A stretch of DNA of 64,000 bases from Ailurus styani (GCA_002007465.1 LNAC01000734.1:349760-413759), one strand, 5' to 3'. Numbered from the stretch's first letter, positions 12,280-24,239 are shown. Program-made: numbers and translations. The notes: generated by a model not told the origin, from the letters alone.

Positions 12280-12454
12280 AGAGTACTGGATTCTACAACA
12301 TTTGGTCATGTCAACAATACTTTGGCCGGGCTTAGTTATACTATAGTTAATATGATTTGATATGTAGCAATTCTGAAGTATTTAGATTCAAAGTGAGTTA
12401 CTCTACGAGGTTTCATGTATAAGAGCATGTGTTTGGGAAAGTTCTCACAGTTAT

Positions 12455-12640
12455 TTATATCACTTGTGAGGTACAAATTACTATTTTAAGTAACTCTTCA
12501 AATATTAAGGTTAGGAATTGATCCTCATAGAAATGAAAGAAAGTCCCCAAGTCACTCAGACAACTGATAGCACAGTCAAGATATGAGCCCAGAAAGTTCT
12601 GGCCTTTATGTCCCTGACATGTCTTCTGGAAATGAATATT
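12455..12640 (+). repeat. Probable MIR relic
   Basis: Plus-strand order 'CTTGTGAGGTACAAATTACT', 'GATCCTCATAGAAATGAAAG', 'CAAGTCACTCAGACAACTGA' and 'CAAGATATGAGCCCAGAAAG' parallels the MIR 3' region. It is strongly decayed. Confidence 0.5.
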
Positions 12641-12784
12641 TGGGATTTCGGCAAAGACAGGACAATAGGTCTGAAACCCAAGGATACTAGTCCCAGGCAA
12701 AAGGCTTGGCTTTACAAAACAGGAATTTTGCACATCTGGGAATGTTTTGTTGAAACAAATTTAAATTATAAATGGTTTTATTTG

Positions 12785-12786
12785 CT

Positions 12787-12830
<44 letters not shown>

Positions 12831-12899
12831 TCTCTTTCTTCCTTTCTTCCTTTCTCTCTTTCTCTCTTTCTTTTCTTTTCTTTTTTCTTTTCTTTTCTT
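12785..12899. repeat. 115-bp polypyrimidine CTTT/CCTT tract
   Basis: Almost pure pyrimidine on the plus strand: regular CTTT units, then irregular CTTCC and CTCTTT variants, then CTTTT units. Serine/phenylalanine-rich and lysine/glutamate-rich open frames across it are artefacts of the simple repeat. Confidence 0.95.
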
Positions 12900-13355
12900 A
12901 AGAATTCCTGAACAGATACTAAAATGCTGCAAGGATGCTCAGAGTGCTCAGAGACAGATAGACTGCCTCTGATTACTGAGTAGATGGACAGAGGAAAACT
13001 GATTCTGGAAATAATAATTATTCACTTACATTTCTCCTCTCTCCCTAGAAAAATCTCACTAAACTTGTGTGAAGGAATGTAAGGCATAAATATGTTGGTA
13101 CACTAGGGGAGAGAGAAACAGGAAATAAACAAAGCAAAGCTGGAGAAGTCTGCTGAAGGAATCCAAAATCTAATAAGACCTAGCCAAGAGTAATAGGGAT
13201 GAAACTCTGCCTGGTAGAACCCTAAAGTCTCCAGCTTTGTAAATCCAGTGAGCAGGAAAAAGGAAAGGTTAGATGACACTAAGATCGCCAACCCACCCAG
13301 GACCATAGACACGCACTCTTACACAGACACATTCACAACATGTATATATACTTCT
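12900..13355. other. Unassigned non-coding DNA
   Basis: No family recognised between the pyrimidine tract and the next SINE. Confidence 0.35.
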
Positions 13356-13545
13356 TTAAAAAATATTTTATTTATTTATTTGACAGAGAAAGAGAGGTCA
13401 CAAGTAGGCAGAGAGCCAGGCAGAGGGAGAGGGGGAAACAGGCTCCCTGCTGAGCAGGGAGCCCGATGTGGGACTCAATCCCAGGACCCTGAGATCATCT
13501 GAGCCAAAGGCAGAGGCTTAACCCACTGAGCCACTCAGGCACCCC
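13356..13545 (-). repeat. Can-SINE (SINEC), minus orientation
   Basis: Reads as the T-rich tail first ('ATTTTATTTATTTATTTGACA') and ends in 'CCACTCAGGCACCCC', the reverse of the SINE head. A few bases are missing in the 'GAGATCATCTGAGCC' block, where other copies read GAGATCATGACCTGAGCC. Confidence 0.95.
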
Positions 13546-13779
13546 ACATGCACTCATATATAGAACATTGCAGAAGTCTCTTCTGTTAACCCAGCAAAGT
13601 AACAAAACAGAGTCCTCCCCTCTGCACTGTGAGCAGGCCACTCAATCTGGTATTTAGGTCTTCCCAAGTGAAGATCACCCCAGCCCAAACCCTCAAAAAC
13701 AAAGCCTACTTGTTCACAATATCCACCATGTAAGCAGGTGCTGAACTAATATTTAATTACTTAATTACAAATGTGAATT

Positions 13780-15500
13780 AATAAGATAAGACAAATGAGA
13801 TATTTGGGGAATTCTTTTAAGTAAATGTGACAGATATGAACATAAAATTACTCCCAAAGAGACATGTGAAAAAATGTACATCTTTAAAACAAGATACACT
13901 GCAAAAAACAAAACAAAACAACAACAGCAACAACAAAACAAACCAAAAGACAGGTTTTTTGAAACTTATATATAATGAACACAAAAATTTTAAAGTTCAA
14001 GAAATAGTATCTTAGTAGCAGGTATTCAGATTTTACTATTAATTCTTTCAACTGCCCGATGTTGGAAAATATTTGTAATAAAATGTTGAGAAAAATCAAT
14101 AGAAATTTTGGAGAATAAAGTTTTATTATCTCCCTGGAAGAGTTGAAAACAAAGAAAAGGAAATTAAAGTGGTGTGAAAAAAAGTAAAGAACATAAAGAA
14201 ACAATTCAGAAGCCCCAGTATGCAACTAAAAGCTGTTTCAGAAAATCCAGAGATGGGAGCCTGGGTGGCTCAGTGGGTTAAAGCCTCTGCCTTCAGCTCA
14301 GGTCATGATCTCAGGGTCCTGGGATCAAGTCCCACATTGGGCTCTCTGCTCAGCAGGGAGCCTGCTTCCCCCTCTTCCTCTGCCTGCCTCTCTGCCTACT
14401 TGTAATCTCTCTCTCTGTCAATTAAATAAATAAAATCTTTAAAAAAAAAAAAGAAAAAAGAAAATCCAGAGAAACTGAAGCAAAGAATCAAAGATATACA
14501 TAAAAATTTTTCTCCAAATTAAGTTATGTGTCTCTAGATTGAAAGAGCTTACCCAACACAACAAATGGGGAAAATATGCACTTAATTACAACATGGTACA
14601 GTCTCAGAATTACAAGTGAGGAGAGACTGCATACAAGGGGAAGGGGGGAAAAAAAGGTGGGAAATGTAGACCCAAGAAGGAGATCAGAACGGCATGCCTC
14701 TCATTGGCCAATTCGAAGGCCAGAAGACAAGAGAGCAATTCCCTCCAACCTCCCCAGGGAAATTATTTTTACCTCAGAATTCTATTCACGCCCAAACTAT
14801 CAATCATGTATGAAGAAAGGATTCAGCTATTTCAAACAAGCAAGATCTAAAAAAAAAAAAAAAAATCACCTTCAACAAACTCTTGAGATAGGTCCTTAAA
14901 ATGCAGCTCTTTTGCTCTGGCAAAACAAACAAATAAGAATGATGATCCAGACCAAAAAATGGATTGAATCTAGGAAAGCATTAAATGGAATCAATTCTCA
15001 GTCTGGCTGCAGTTCAGAGGGGTCCCAAGAAGTCAGTCTTTGAGAAGTTTGAGAATACATGAACGCAGGAGAGTGAAACAAGAGGAGAAAATGGCATTAG
15101 AAAATACAGAGTGAAGAACCATGAAAATTTTATGAAAACCAGTGTAGTCATCATTAATGACATAGCTCTGCAGTTAATTTTTTTTTGTAATTCAAATAAA
15201 CAAAAATATTGGTTATATGTATGTTGCATATGGAGTTCTTACAAATATATTAAAAAAAGAACAGGAATACAATTAAAGGAAAGGGGAAGAAGTATAAATG
15301 TATGTATCTTACAAAATGGGGGCTAAAAATACTTTTGATGGAACAAGATTTAAAAGATACACTTTTCTAAAAGATAACCAACTGAATTAAAAAAAAAAAG
15401 AAAGTAATATGACTATTGTGATCTGGTTGCCAAATGAAATATAGATTCTTCAGTTAGTTGAATTAGGTTTTGAGATTAAAAAAAGAATTCTTTTAGTATA
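13780..15500 (+). mobile_element. Decayed L1/HAL1-type ORF1 region
   Basis: Plus-strand L1-lineage ORF1 relic interrupted by a SINE at 14255. Recognisable blocks include the A/C-rich linker at 13903-13948, 'GATTGAAAGAGCTTACCC' at about 14538, 'CAGAACGGCATGCCTCTC' at about 14685 and 'GGCCAGAAGACAAGAGAGCA' at about 14718. Then follow 'GGGAAATTATTTTTACCTCA' at about 14758 and 'AACTATCAATCATGTATGAA' at about 14796. The order resembles HAL1, the half-L1 family that carries only ORF1, but an old L1M is not excluded. A 107-codon frame at 14576-14899 is the largest surviving remnant. It contains a lysine run from an A-tract and is not a functional gene. Confidence 0.65.
14255..14459 (+). repeat. Can-SINE (SINEC) with perfect target-site duplication
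   Basis: Complete element starting GGGAGCCTGGGTGGCTCAGT. It is flanked by identical 12-base repeats GAAAATCCAGAG at 14241-14252 and 14460-14471. It was inserted into the L1/HAL1 relic. Confidence 0.97.
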
Positions 15501-15510
15501 AGCGTGCCCC

Positions 15511-15868
15511 TGTTGTCTTAGTCTGTTCAGGCTGTTATAACAGAATACCATGGACAGTGTAGCTTATAAGCAACAGAAATTTGTTTCTCACAGTCCTGGA
15601 GGCCAGGAAGTCCAAAGTCAAGATACCAACAGAGTGTCTGGAAAAAGCCTGCTTTCTGGTCCATAGATGGACTGTGTTCTCATATGGCAGAAAAGGGTGG
15701 AACAATGTCAGACCTTTTTTATAAGGGCACTAATCCCATTTTTGAGATCTCCATCCACCTACATGGCCCTATCACCTCCCATAGACCTCACCTCCAAATA
15801 CCCTCACATTGAGAATTCGGTTCCAACTTATAAATTTGGGGAGGCACCTTCAGTCTGTAGCCCATGTA
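15511..15868 (-). mobile_element. MLT1A-like MaLR solo LTR, antisense
   Basis: Reverse complement of the ERVL-MaLR LTR. 'GTCTTAGTCTGTTCAGGCTG', 'TTTGTTTCTCACAGTCCTGG', 'TTTATAAGGGCACTAATCCC' and 'ACCTCCAAATACCCTCACAT' occur in the expected antisense order. It interrupts an older sequence whose parts ('TTTTAGTATAAGCGTGCCCC' before, 'CATGTAATATTTGGGACATA' after) appear to belong together. A short 'GCCCC/GCCCA' pair at the edges fits the 5-bp duplication of this class. No internal viral region is present. Confidence 0.8.
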
Positions 15869-15869
15869 A

Positions 15870-17680
15870 TATTTGGGACATACTTTTTTGAAGATATTGT
15901 TTTTCTTATAGGAAATTCCAGTTGAATTGGGCATTACATATTTTTATTTGTGAGATATAGCAACCCTATATCATCAGAATGTGAGAGGAAAGTTGAAGGC
16001 TCATGTAAGGTAGCTAAACCCCTACCTATTAAAGCAAGGAATTAATATGTAATATCTAAAGCAAATAACTTCAAAACTATTATGGAAACAATACTTAGGG
16101 ATATTGAGGTATCAGAAGTAAAAATATTAATAAGCTAACCATCTTACTTCTAGGGACAGGATTGGAGCTAAGATGGAGTTGAGCACAATACTTTTGGTTT
16201 AGCCACATTATTTTAATATTATTATAAACCTTTAAAAATTAAGTAATTAATGGACCATATTCACTGATTATATTAAAGAAAAGCAAAACTGCAATGATGA
16301 AGAACAGTGAAAACTCTTGATAGTAACACTGTGAGCAAGTATAGAAGAGACATGAGAATAGTTATTACAAAGAATCCCCAAATTAGGTGATTGGGTATTC
16401 AAAGTATACTGGTAGGGACAAGAAAGTGGGACAAAGAACTAAAGCAGAAATGTAGATGCCTTTAGATTTATGAACAAGGTAGATTTAAGGGTAGATTTAA
16501 GAACAAGAAGAAGGTATTTCCTGAGCTGCGTATGGTAACCATTTATTGTGCTGCAAGTGAGGATAAAGCATGGGTCCCAATGTATGATGTCATCAGATGG
16601 ATTGCTTATAATTAGTTTGCACTTCCCATTTTTACATGGTGTCGATTTAGTTGGTCACTCTGTAATCTTCCTGGATGAAGCATCTCCCAGGCATTGTTAC
16701 AGACTAATAACTGACTGGGGCAGATCGTGCCAGAGAGTGGGGATGAACATCTTAATGTCTAGGATAGACAAACCAGACAGGAGGTGCCTATTAGGAGATT
16801 GCCTTTACCAGGATGATTTTTGAGCTATTTATAGGAGGAAGATACTAGGAAACTTCCTCCCACTGGGTTCATTAATACACCAGTAAAAAGAACATTCTCA
16901 GCAATAAGGAGTCCACCACCGCTGTGTGCAATATGAGGTCTTGCAGTCTGGGAGAAAAATTGATCAAAAATGATTGCAGATCTATCTAAAGATTAGAGAT
17001 AATTGAATTAAGTTGCCAAACACAAGCATAGCTGTTCTCAACCCAACATAGTTCTTAAATGATTTCCAACTCTAGCTGTGACCTGTCCTTCATTTGCATA
17101 CTAACTACATCATTGATTGGCGGTTGGTTGCTATCTGTAAAGTAAACAGTACATACTCCTGGATGCCCTTTCTTCTTCCATGACCTGATTGGATGATACA
17201 TCACCAGGGAAAAATGCCAAGTGTATTGACCACTGAAACTCAGGGAAGTTCTAGAGAAAAGGAATGATATCTGTTCTATCAGCTCTGTTTCCTTCAGATT
17301 GTTCTAGCTTTATTCCTAAACAAGCTTCTGATTTATAATCCAGTCTACAAGTCCAGATGTCCAGAATGTAGAAGTGACACTATTTCAAGATCTTGCTATA
17401 CAACATAAGACACAAATAAATCTAACTAGTTTACCTATAAGTGGATGATAGGGTGTGAAAATCAAGTTTATGTTATTTCTGTACAACGTTAGTGAAAAGT
17501 AAATAAGAAATCTTAAGGAGAGTTAGCTAAGAACGGAACTATGCATGTTTTTTTTCAGAATTCTACAACATACAGTAAGTCCACCCATGTTAGACCTTGA
17601 GGAAGTCTTCCATTAGAATATATTCATTGCCTAAAGACAAATTTAGAGAATAGCAGCAATGTTCTTTTCTCACTAAGATA
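15870..17680. other. Unassigned non-coding DNA
   Basis: No repeat family or exon could be assigned. The portion 16540-17300 is less AT-rich and more complex. It carries an octamer-like ATTTGCAT at 17093-17100, a 'GATTGGCGG' CCAAT-type word near 17115 and another 'TGATTGGATGA' at about 17187. The plus-strand frame 16548-16823 (91 codons) shows no domain I recognise. Confidence 0.35.
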
Positions 17681-17696
17681 AAAGAAAATCGTGTGA

Positions 17697-17901
17697 GGGC
17701 ACCTGGGTGGTTTAGTGGGTTAAAGCCTCTGCCTTCGGCTCAGGTCATGATCTCAGGGTCCTGGGATCGAGGCCCGCATCGGGCTCCCTGCTCGGCAGGG
17801 AGCCTGCTTCCTCCTCTCTCTCTCTGCCTGCCTCTCTCTGCCTACTTGTGATCTGATCTCTCTCTGTGTGTCAAATAAATAAATAAAATCTTAAAAAAAA
17901 A
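17697..17901 (+). repeat. Can-SINE (SINEC), young copy with perfect duplication
   Basis: Full-length element of the predominant subtype. Flanked by identical 16-base repeats AAAGAAAATCGTGTGA at 17681-17696 and 17902-17917, which fix the ends exactly. Confidence 0.98.
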
Positions 17902-17939
17902 AAAGAAAATCGTGTGATTATTAAATAAGAAAGATAAAT

Positions 17940-18540
17940 TTTAGAAGAAAGGGCAGTTCTGTAACTACGTTGGAAAACAGTTTGGCAGGTTTTTTAAAAT
18001 AAAATTAAGTATAAACGTTCTATAGGACCTAGGAATTTCACTGTTAGATATTTATCCAAGAGAAAGAAAAATATATTTCACAAAGACTTGTGTGCAAAGT
18101 TTATAGCAGCTTTACTCATAAAAACTGGAAACAATCCAAATGTCTTTCAGTGTGTGTTTGGGTGTACTGTGTCACATCCACAAAATGGAATATTATTTGG
18201 CAATAAAAATAAAGGGACTACTGATTCACTGAATCTCAAACACATTTTACTAAGAGAAAGAATCGTTTCAAAAGGTTCCATATCGTATGATTCCATTTAT
18301 TCTGGAAAAGGTCAACATACAGGAGCAGAAAATAGATCAATGGTGGCTGGGGGTTGGAGTGGGACAGGGTCTGAATATAAAGGGACCACATGAGGGAATT
18401 TCTTGCAATAATGGAATTATTCTGTATTCTGTTTGTGCTGGTTGTTATAAGAATCTATTTACATTAAAAACTCATAGAACTGAGCACCGAAAAAAGTGAA
18501 TTTTACTGCAGGTAAATTTTAAAAAAATAGCATACACTAA
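17940..18540 (+). mobile_element. L1M LINE-1 3' end
   Basis: Plus-strand L1 terminal region: 'GTTGGAAAACAGTTTGGCAG' (17969-17988), 'GGACCTAGGAATTTCACTGT', 'TTTATAGCAGCTTTACTCAT', 'AAACAATCCAAATGTCTTTC', 'AAATGGAATATTATTTGGCA' and 'ATCGTATGATTCCATTTATT'. Then comes the 3' UTR 'GGTGGCTGGGGGTTGGAGTG'. The overlapping frames at 18088-18393 and 18287-18499 are fossil sequence. Confidence 0.85.
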
Positions 18541-18764
18541 CAAATCCTATCAAGATGAAATAAAGTGGGAATGGGTCGTAGATTTCAAAAGAGATAAGAC
18601 AGGACAGATAGAAATGTCAGATGTCAAGCAAAATCATGTTTAGGCAGCTCTTACCAAAATGAGTCTGAATCCAAGGAAACACAGCTGATCCTAGCTGTTA
18701 GTAATATACATGTATACATAAAATGTTCCACTGGTTACCAACTACTCTAAAGTAGAAAACCTGG

Positions 18765-18980
18765 GGTGCCTGGGTGGCTCAGTGAGTTAAAGCCTCTGCC
18801 TTTGGCTCAGGTCATGATCCCAGGGTTCTGGGATCGAGGCCCGCATTGGGCTCCTTGCTCAGCGGGGAGCCTGCTTCCTCCTCTCTCTGCCTGCCTCTCT
18901 GCCTACTTGTGATCTCTCTCTCTCTCTCTCTCTCTCTGTCAAATAAATAAATAAATAATCTTAAAAAAAATAAAATAAAA
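18765..18980 (+). repeat. Can-SINE (SINEC), young copy with perfect 17-bp duplication
   Basis: Begins GGTGCCTGGGTGGCTCAGTG and ends in an extended 'AAAATAAAATAAAA' tail. Identical flanking repeats TAAAGTAGAAAACCTGG stand at 18748-18764 and 18981-18997. A pure CT run lies before the AAATAAAT units. Confidence 0.98.
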
Positions 18981-18997
18981 TAAAGTAGAAAACCTGG

Positions 18998-20214
18998 AAA
19001 ATGAACAGCTCCAATCAGAAGAAAGTGTGCCCCGCACATTGCCTGTTTTATGGAATATGTTCATGGAGTTGCTTTCCAAAATATTGCAGAAATTCTAAAG
19101 CAGAAAGTTACCCACATACAACAAAAATCAAATCCTATTTTAACTAGAAAGAGAGCTACAGATACTGTGCTCTAATAGACTTCATTAACTACAGACAGAC
19201 AGCCTTTACAAACATCCGGAAGAAGGCTAGAGATGGTGTGGTGCAGTTGAAATCCAATATTCAATAGTTAGTATGATCATTTAGGGAAATATATATATAT
19301 ATATATATATAGTTAGCATCTGGTAAAATAATTCTTTTAACAGGAGAAAACTTTTATGGGGAATGATACTTCTGCAAGATAAATACAAGAATCCAGGGGC
19401 AAGCATTGAAATGGGTACCACATTTTCCTAAGGAAAAGTGACACTAATCTTCTTGATATATGGGAGAGAAATTTGATATTTCAAAAGGGACTATGTGAGA
19501 TGGCTGGAGAATATGGGAACATGGTTAAACAGTTCATGGAGAAAAGAATTATGGACAAAAGCACCACTTCTTGGCTAGATGGATAGCCTAAGGGGAACTT
19601 TAAAGAGGGAAACATGTGTGCTTGTGTGCACATGTGCACTTGTGTCCATGTACAATGAGGTATTATCTTGTGGGGCATGTACAGTGTTACCACCAACACG
19701 ACCCCCCCCCCAATCTCCTCCTCAACACAACACAGTTTCCTCTACAAAATATTCATCACAGTCCACAAACACATGACCACCGAGAGGCAGAGAGCCCAGG
19801 TCTCCCCCCCAGTTAGCACCAGGTTAAACAGAGTTGGTCCAGGAAGCCTGGGCTACAGCCGATATACTTGAGTTACCTAAATATTTGAATGGTCTTTGCT
19901 AACGCTTTCCAAAAAATCAGTAGATAAATGACCGCTACAACATTTCTGTAAATTACTTTCTGTAGCTGTCCTGATGGATTGCTCTAGCTGAAACAGAAAA
20001 CTTCGATCTTCACACGGGAGGGGAGGGAAGAGGGGCTGTTCCAGGATAAAGCTCACACGGAAGATTGTGCTGTTCTGCTCGGAAATCCTTTTCTTCAGGG
20101 GTAGTCCTCTTTTACCACCAAATGCTGCTCTCTACAGGGTACAGGTTAAAAGGGTTTTGCTTACTGTCTAGCTCAGGGTATTCATCTGTTGTTTTTCTTT
20201 ATGCTGTGTTTGCC
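18998..20214. other. Unassigned non-coding DNA with an AT dinucleotide run
   Basis: An (AT)n run occupies 19291-19310 and a C-run stands at 19703-19711. The overlapping frames at 19579-19871 pass through the C-run and have no family match. The stretch 19980-20160 is more GC-balanced (purine run GGGAGGGGAGGGAAGAGGGG at 20017-20036) and not attributable to a repeat I know. Confidence 0.35.
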
Positions 20215-20370
20215 CTTTTCATACTATATTGCCTCATTTGATACTAATGAGAATGAAAATAAATTAGTAGAGCTGGCCTTCTTATTACCAATTAAAATAT
20301 AAGAAAATGGAGGGTCAAGTATCAATGTGTTCAGGATCACACTTCTTATAATTGGTAGAGGCACAAATTA
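20215..20370 (+). repeat. MIR SINE relic
   Basis: Plus-strand MIR-like order 'TGCCTCATTTGATACTAATG', 'AATATAAGAAAATGGAGGGT', 'GTTCAGGATCACACTTCTTA' and 'TAATTGGTAGAGGCACAAAT', matching the MIR 'aggatcacacag...agtggcagagc' region. Confidence 0.55.
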
Positions 20371-20734
20371 TTTTTTTTCTTTTTCTTTTCTTGTAGCTGT
20401 CTTGTTTTGCTTCCTTCATATCAGGGTAACGTTTAGTTATCACAAGGCTTTAAGAACTTAGAAAATAAGTTCAAGAGAGAAATTCAAAGTTTCTGAGAGA
20501 AAAAAATCCAGGGAGAGATTAACAGTAATTTCTCATATAAGAATAACTTCATGTCTTTGTTCAAATAGATCTAAGAGATAAAAGCAAAAATAGCATAAGA
20601 CACAGTATTACATTCTTGAGCTAAGAATAAATAAGTGCAGGGACAAATTATTGCTTTCAAATAAAGAAATATATCATGCTTGCATGTTACTCTAGCAAGT
20701 AAGTGTTTTGTTGTTGCTTTAATTTGTTAAAAGA

Positions 20735-23020
20735 ATTTATTATTTTTGACAGTGTTAAGTTCATAGCAAAATTTAGAGGAAGGTACAGAGATTTCGCTCC
20801 TATCGTCTGCCCCTATGCATACATAGCCTCCCCTGTTTGTCAACTTCCTCCACCAGAGTGATACATTTGTGACAATGGACAAACTTACACTGACACGTCA
20901 TTATAATTCAGAGTCTATAGTTTGCCTTTAGGGTTCACTCTTGGTGTGATACATTCTATGAGCTTGGACAAACGTATAATGACATATATCCATCATTATA
21001 CTATCATAGTTTCATTTTCTTATAAATCTATACTCTGCCTATTTCTCCTTCCCCTCAAACACTCATCTTCTTATTGTGTCCATAGTTCTTTTTTCCAGAA
21101 TGTCTTGCAATTGGAATCGTACAATATGTAAACTTTTCAGATTGGCGTCTTTCATTTAGTAATATTTTTTTAAGCATCTTCCACATGTATTCATGGCTTG
21201 ATAATTCTTTTTTTTTTTTTTAAGTGTTGAATAGTATATCCCATTGCCTGGAGATACCATAGTTCACCCACTCACCTACTAAAGAACATCTTGGTTGCTT
21301 CCACATTTGGGCAATTATGAATAAAATTGCTATAAACATACAGGTGTAGGTCTTTGTGTGGAACTAAATTTTCAACTCCTTTGGGTAAATACCAAGAAGT
21401 GAAATTGCTGGATTGTATAGTACGAGTATATTTAATTTTGTAAAAAAGTAGCCAAACTGTCCCCCAAACTGTATTTCACATTCCCACCATCAATGAATGA
21501 GAGTTCCTGTTGCTCAGCATCCTCGTCAGCATTTGGTGTTACTGTTTTTACATTTGACCATTCTAGTAGGTCAAATGTAAGTAGGTGTGTAATGGTATCT
21601 TGTTGTTTTATCTTATTTTTCACTTTTCTGATGACATATCTTGTAGAGCATATTTTTATACGGTATTTGCATTCAATATATCTGCTTTGATGAGATGTCT
21701 ATTAAGACCTATGACTCATTTGTTAATTAGGTTTGTTTTCTTTTTGTTAGGGTTTTTTTGTTGTTGTTGTTTTTTCTCTTTTTGTGAAATTTTGAGAGTT
21801 CTTTGACTCTTTTAGATACTGCTGTTTTATTAGATGTGTCTTTTGCAAGCATTTCCTCCCAGCCTATGGCTTGTCTTCTCATTCTTTTGACATTGCCTTT
21901 CATAGAGCAGTTTTTAATTTCATTTAATTTTATTTTAAAGATTTTATTTATTTATTTGACAGAGAGAGAGAGAGAGATTACAAGTAGGCAGAGAGGCAGG
22001 CAGAGAGAGAGGAGGAAGCAGGCTATCTGGTGAGCAGGCAGCCTGATGTGGGTCTCAATCCCAGGACCCTGAGATCATGACCTGAGTTGAAGGCAGAAGC
22101 TTTAACCCACTGAGCCACCCAGGCGCCCTGCAGTTTTTAATTTTAATGTCTAATTTACCTGCTATTTTCTTCGTGTGCCATATTTTGGTGCTGTATCTTA
22201 AAAGTTACTGCCACACCCAATGTTGTCTAGATTTTTCTCCTATGTTATCTTCTAGGAGTTTAATAGTTTTGTTTTATGTTTAGCTCTATGATACATTTTA
22301 AGTTACTTTTTGTGAAGCTTGTAAGGTCTGTTTCTGATTTTTTTTTTTTTTTTGCATGTGCACAGCTAGTTTTTCCAGAACCATTTGCTGAAAGACTGCT
22401 TTTGTTCCATTGTATTGTCTTTGCTACTTGTCAAAGATCATTGACTATGATTGTATGAGTCTATTTTGGGGGGCAATCCATTCTGTTTCATTGATATAGT
22501 TGTCTATTCTTTGACAGTACCACACTGTCTTGATTACTGTAGTTTCATAGTAAGCCTTAAAGTTAAGTAGTGTCAGTCCTCCAACTTTTTTCTTCTTCAA
22601 TACTGTGTTGGCTATTCTGGGGTTTTGCTTCTCCACATACATTTTAGACTGTTTTTCAATATTCATAAAATAACTTGCTGGGGTTTTTTTAGACTTCTAT
22701 TAAGTCTATCAATAAAGTTGGAAAGAACTTGATAATATTGTGTCTTCCTATCTATCTGTGGGCATGGAATGTCCCTCTATTTATTTAGTTCTTTGATTTT
22801 TATCAGTTTTATAGCTTCCCTCATATAGATCTTGTACATATTTTGTTAGATTTACAACTAAGTATTTCATTTTTTAGAATGATAATATAAATGGTATTAT
22901 GTTTTTAGTTTCAGGCTCTGTTTGTTCATTGCAGATAAATAGAAAAATAATTGACTATTGTATATTAACCTTGTATTCTGCAGTGTTATTATGTTAACTT
23001 GTTAGTTCCAGGGTGCTTTA
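20735..23020 (-). mobile_element. L1M LINE-1, 3' UTR and end of ORF2, minus strand
   Basis: Antisense L1 of the L1MB/L1MC type. Blocks in reverse order of the element include 'GTTCATAGCAAAATTTAGAG' (3' UTR), 'TAGGGTTCACTCTTGGTGTG', 'TTCAACTCCTTTGGGTAAAT', 'ATGAATGAGAGTTCCTGTTG', 'TTTTGCAAGCATTTCCTCCC' and 'TTGGCTATTCTGGGGTTTTG'. The last is 'ACATATTTTGTTAGATTTAC' (ORF2 C-terminal region) near 22835. A SINE interrupts it at 21921. The match ends near 23020 (5' truncation). Frames are broken, with no coding capacity. A small inverted repeat (ACATTTGACC...GGTCAAATGT, 21550-21578) is specific to this copy. Confidence 0.88.
21921..22129 (-). repeat. Can-SINE (SINEC) inside the L1
   Basis: Minus-strand SINEC flanked by 14-base direct repeats GCAGTTTTTAATTT at 21907-21920 and 22130-22143. 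L1 wording resumes directly after the second repeat. Confidence 0.97.
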
Positions 23021-23869
23021 TTTTTGCAGTGGAGTAAAGTGCCTGAAACAGAAGTTACAAAAGTAGTTACTTAACTTAATAGCACAATTTTAAATCCTCC
23101 ATGAACATTTTGAAGCATTACTTTTTATTTTTTTGTCATTTTTTTCAAAGAATATCCTTTTCAAATTCAAGTTAGTTAGCATAATTTTGAAAGAAAAAAA
23201 AGAATATCCCTTTCAGATAGTACATGGTGTGACTCATTAATATTTCTTGTTTTATTACTTATAAAATGCCATTATTAAACTGTCACAAAGATAATACTTC
23301 AAATTTCATTGTCCCTATTTTTCCCTTTTCCTTTTCTTGGTATTCTATAAAAATATATCTCATTTAAGTATTAAAATATTTAACTATTTTCTCTGTGCCA
23401 TATGCTATCCTTCTGGAAAATGCATCTTTCTTTTGAGGAATTGCTCCTCTCCCACTTTAACCACATAATTCTAAGGTGGCGTGAGTCAAATTCTATAAGA
23501 GACTATCTTTGCTGAGAGATGTGATGTTGAGTGATTTGTGAAAATGTAGCCATTTTCCTAGAAGAATCAGAGATAAGAGAGAGAAGCACATCCCATTGGT
23601 GGGCAAATCTCTTACTCCACTTGTGAAAACTGACTTTCTGTTTGTTTCAATTCTGAACGGTGTCATTATACAGAAAAACATGCACACACAGACCAGACTG
23701 TCTTACACACACATACACACTCTCACGCTGGTACAAACATATAGAAGCAGAGACAACTTTTTCAATCTGTGGCTTTTAAACAATTTTTTTATTAACTTTT
23801 TAGTTTTCTGCTTTTATGTGTAAAATAGTAATTACCACTTTAACATATGATATCTGCTTTCAGGAATGT
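23021..23869. other. Unassigned AT-rich DNA between two L1 fragments
   Basis: No repeat assigned with confidence. It contains CA-rich short runs near 23680-23725. It may be remaining L1 3' UTR or pre-insertion DNA. Confidence 0.3.
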
Positions 23870-24239
23870 TAGATTTCTTTCTTTATATTTTATTTTGAAA
23901 TAATTTTGAACTTATAAGCTGAAAAATATTACAGATAATTTTTATGCATGCTTCACATAGCTTCACTACATAATCAGAGTGCCAAGCCAAGGAAATAACT
24001 TTGGTACAATACTATTAACAAAACTTAGACTTCTTTTCACTTCACCAGTTTTTCCACTAATATCTTCTTTCCCCCAGTGTCCTATCCATTTAGTTGGCAT
24101 TGCAATTGGTTTCAGATCTCCTTGTTTTCTTCCAGTCTGTGGCAGTTTCTCGGACTTCCCTTGAATTTCATGATTTTGACACTTTTGAAGATTAATAGTC
24201 AATTTATTTTGGTAGAATGTCCCTCAGTTAGGGTTTGAT

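Noticed and set aside
12608..12972. Frames rich in Ser/Phe/Leu or Lys/Glu/Arg
   Set aside because: They translate the pyrimidine tract at 12785-12899 and carry no biological coding signal.
14576..14899. 107-codon plus-strand open frame
   Set aside because: It falls in a decayed L1/HAL1 ORF1 relic and reads through an A-tract; not a host gene.
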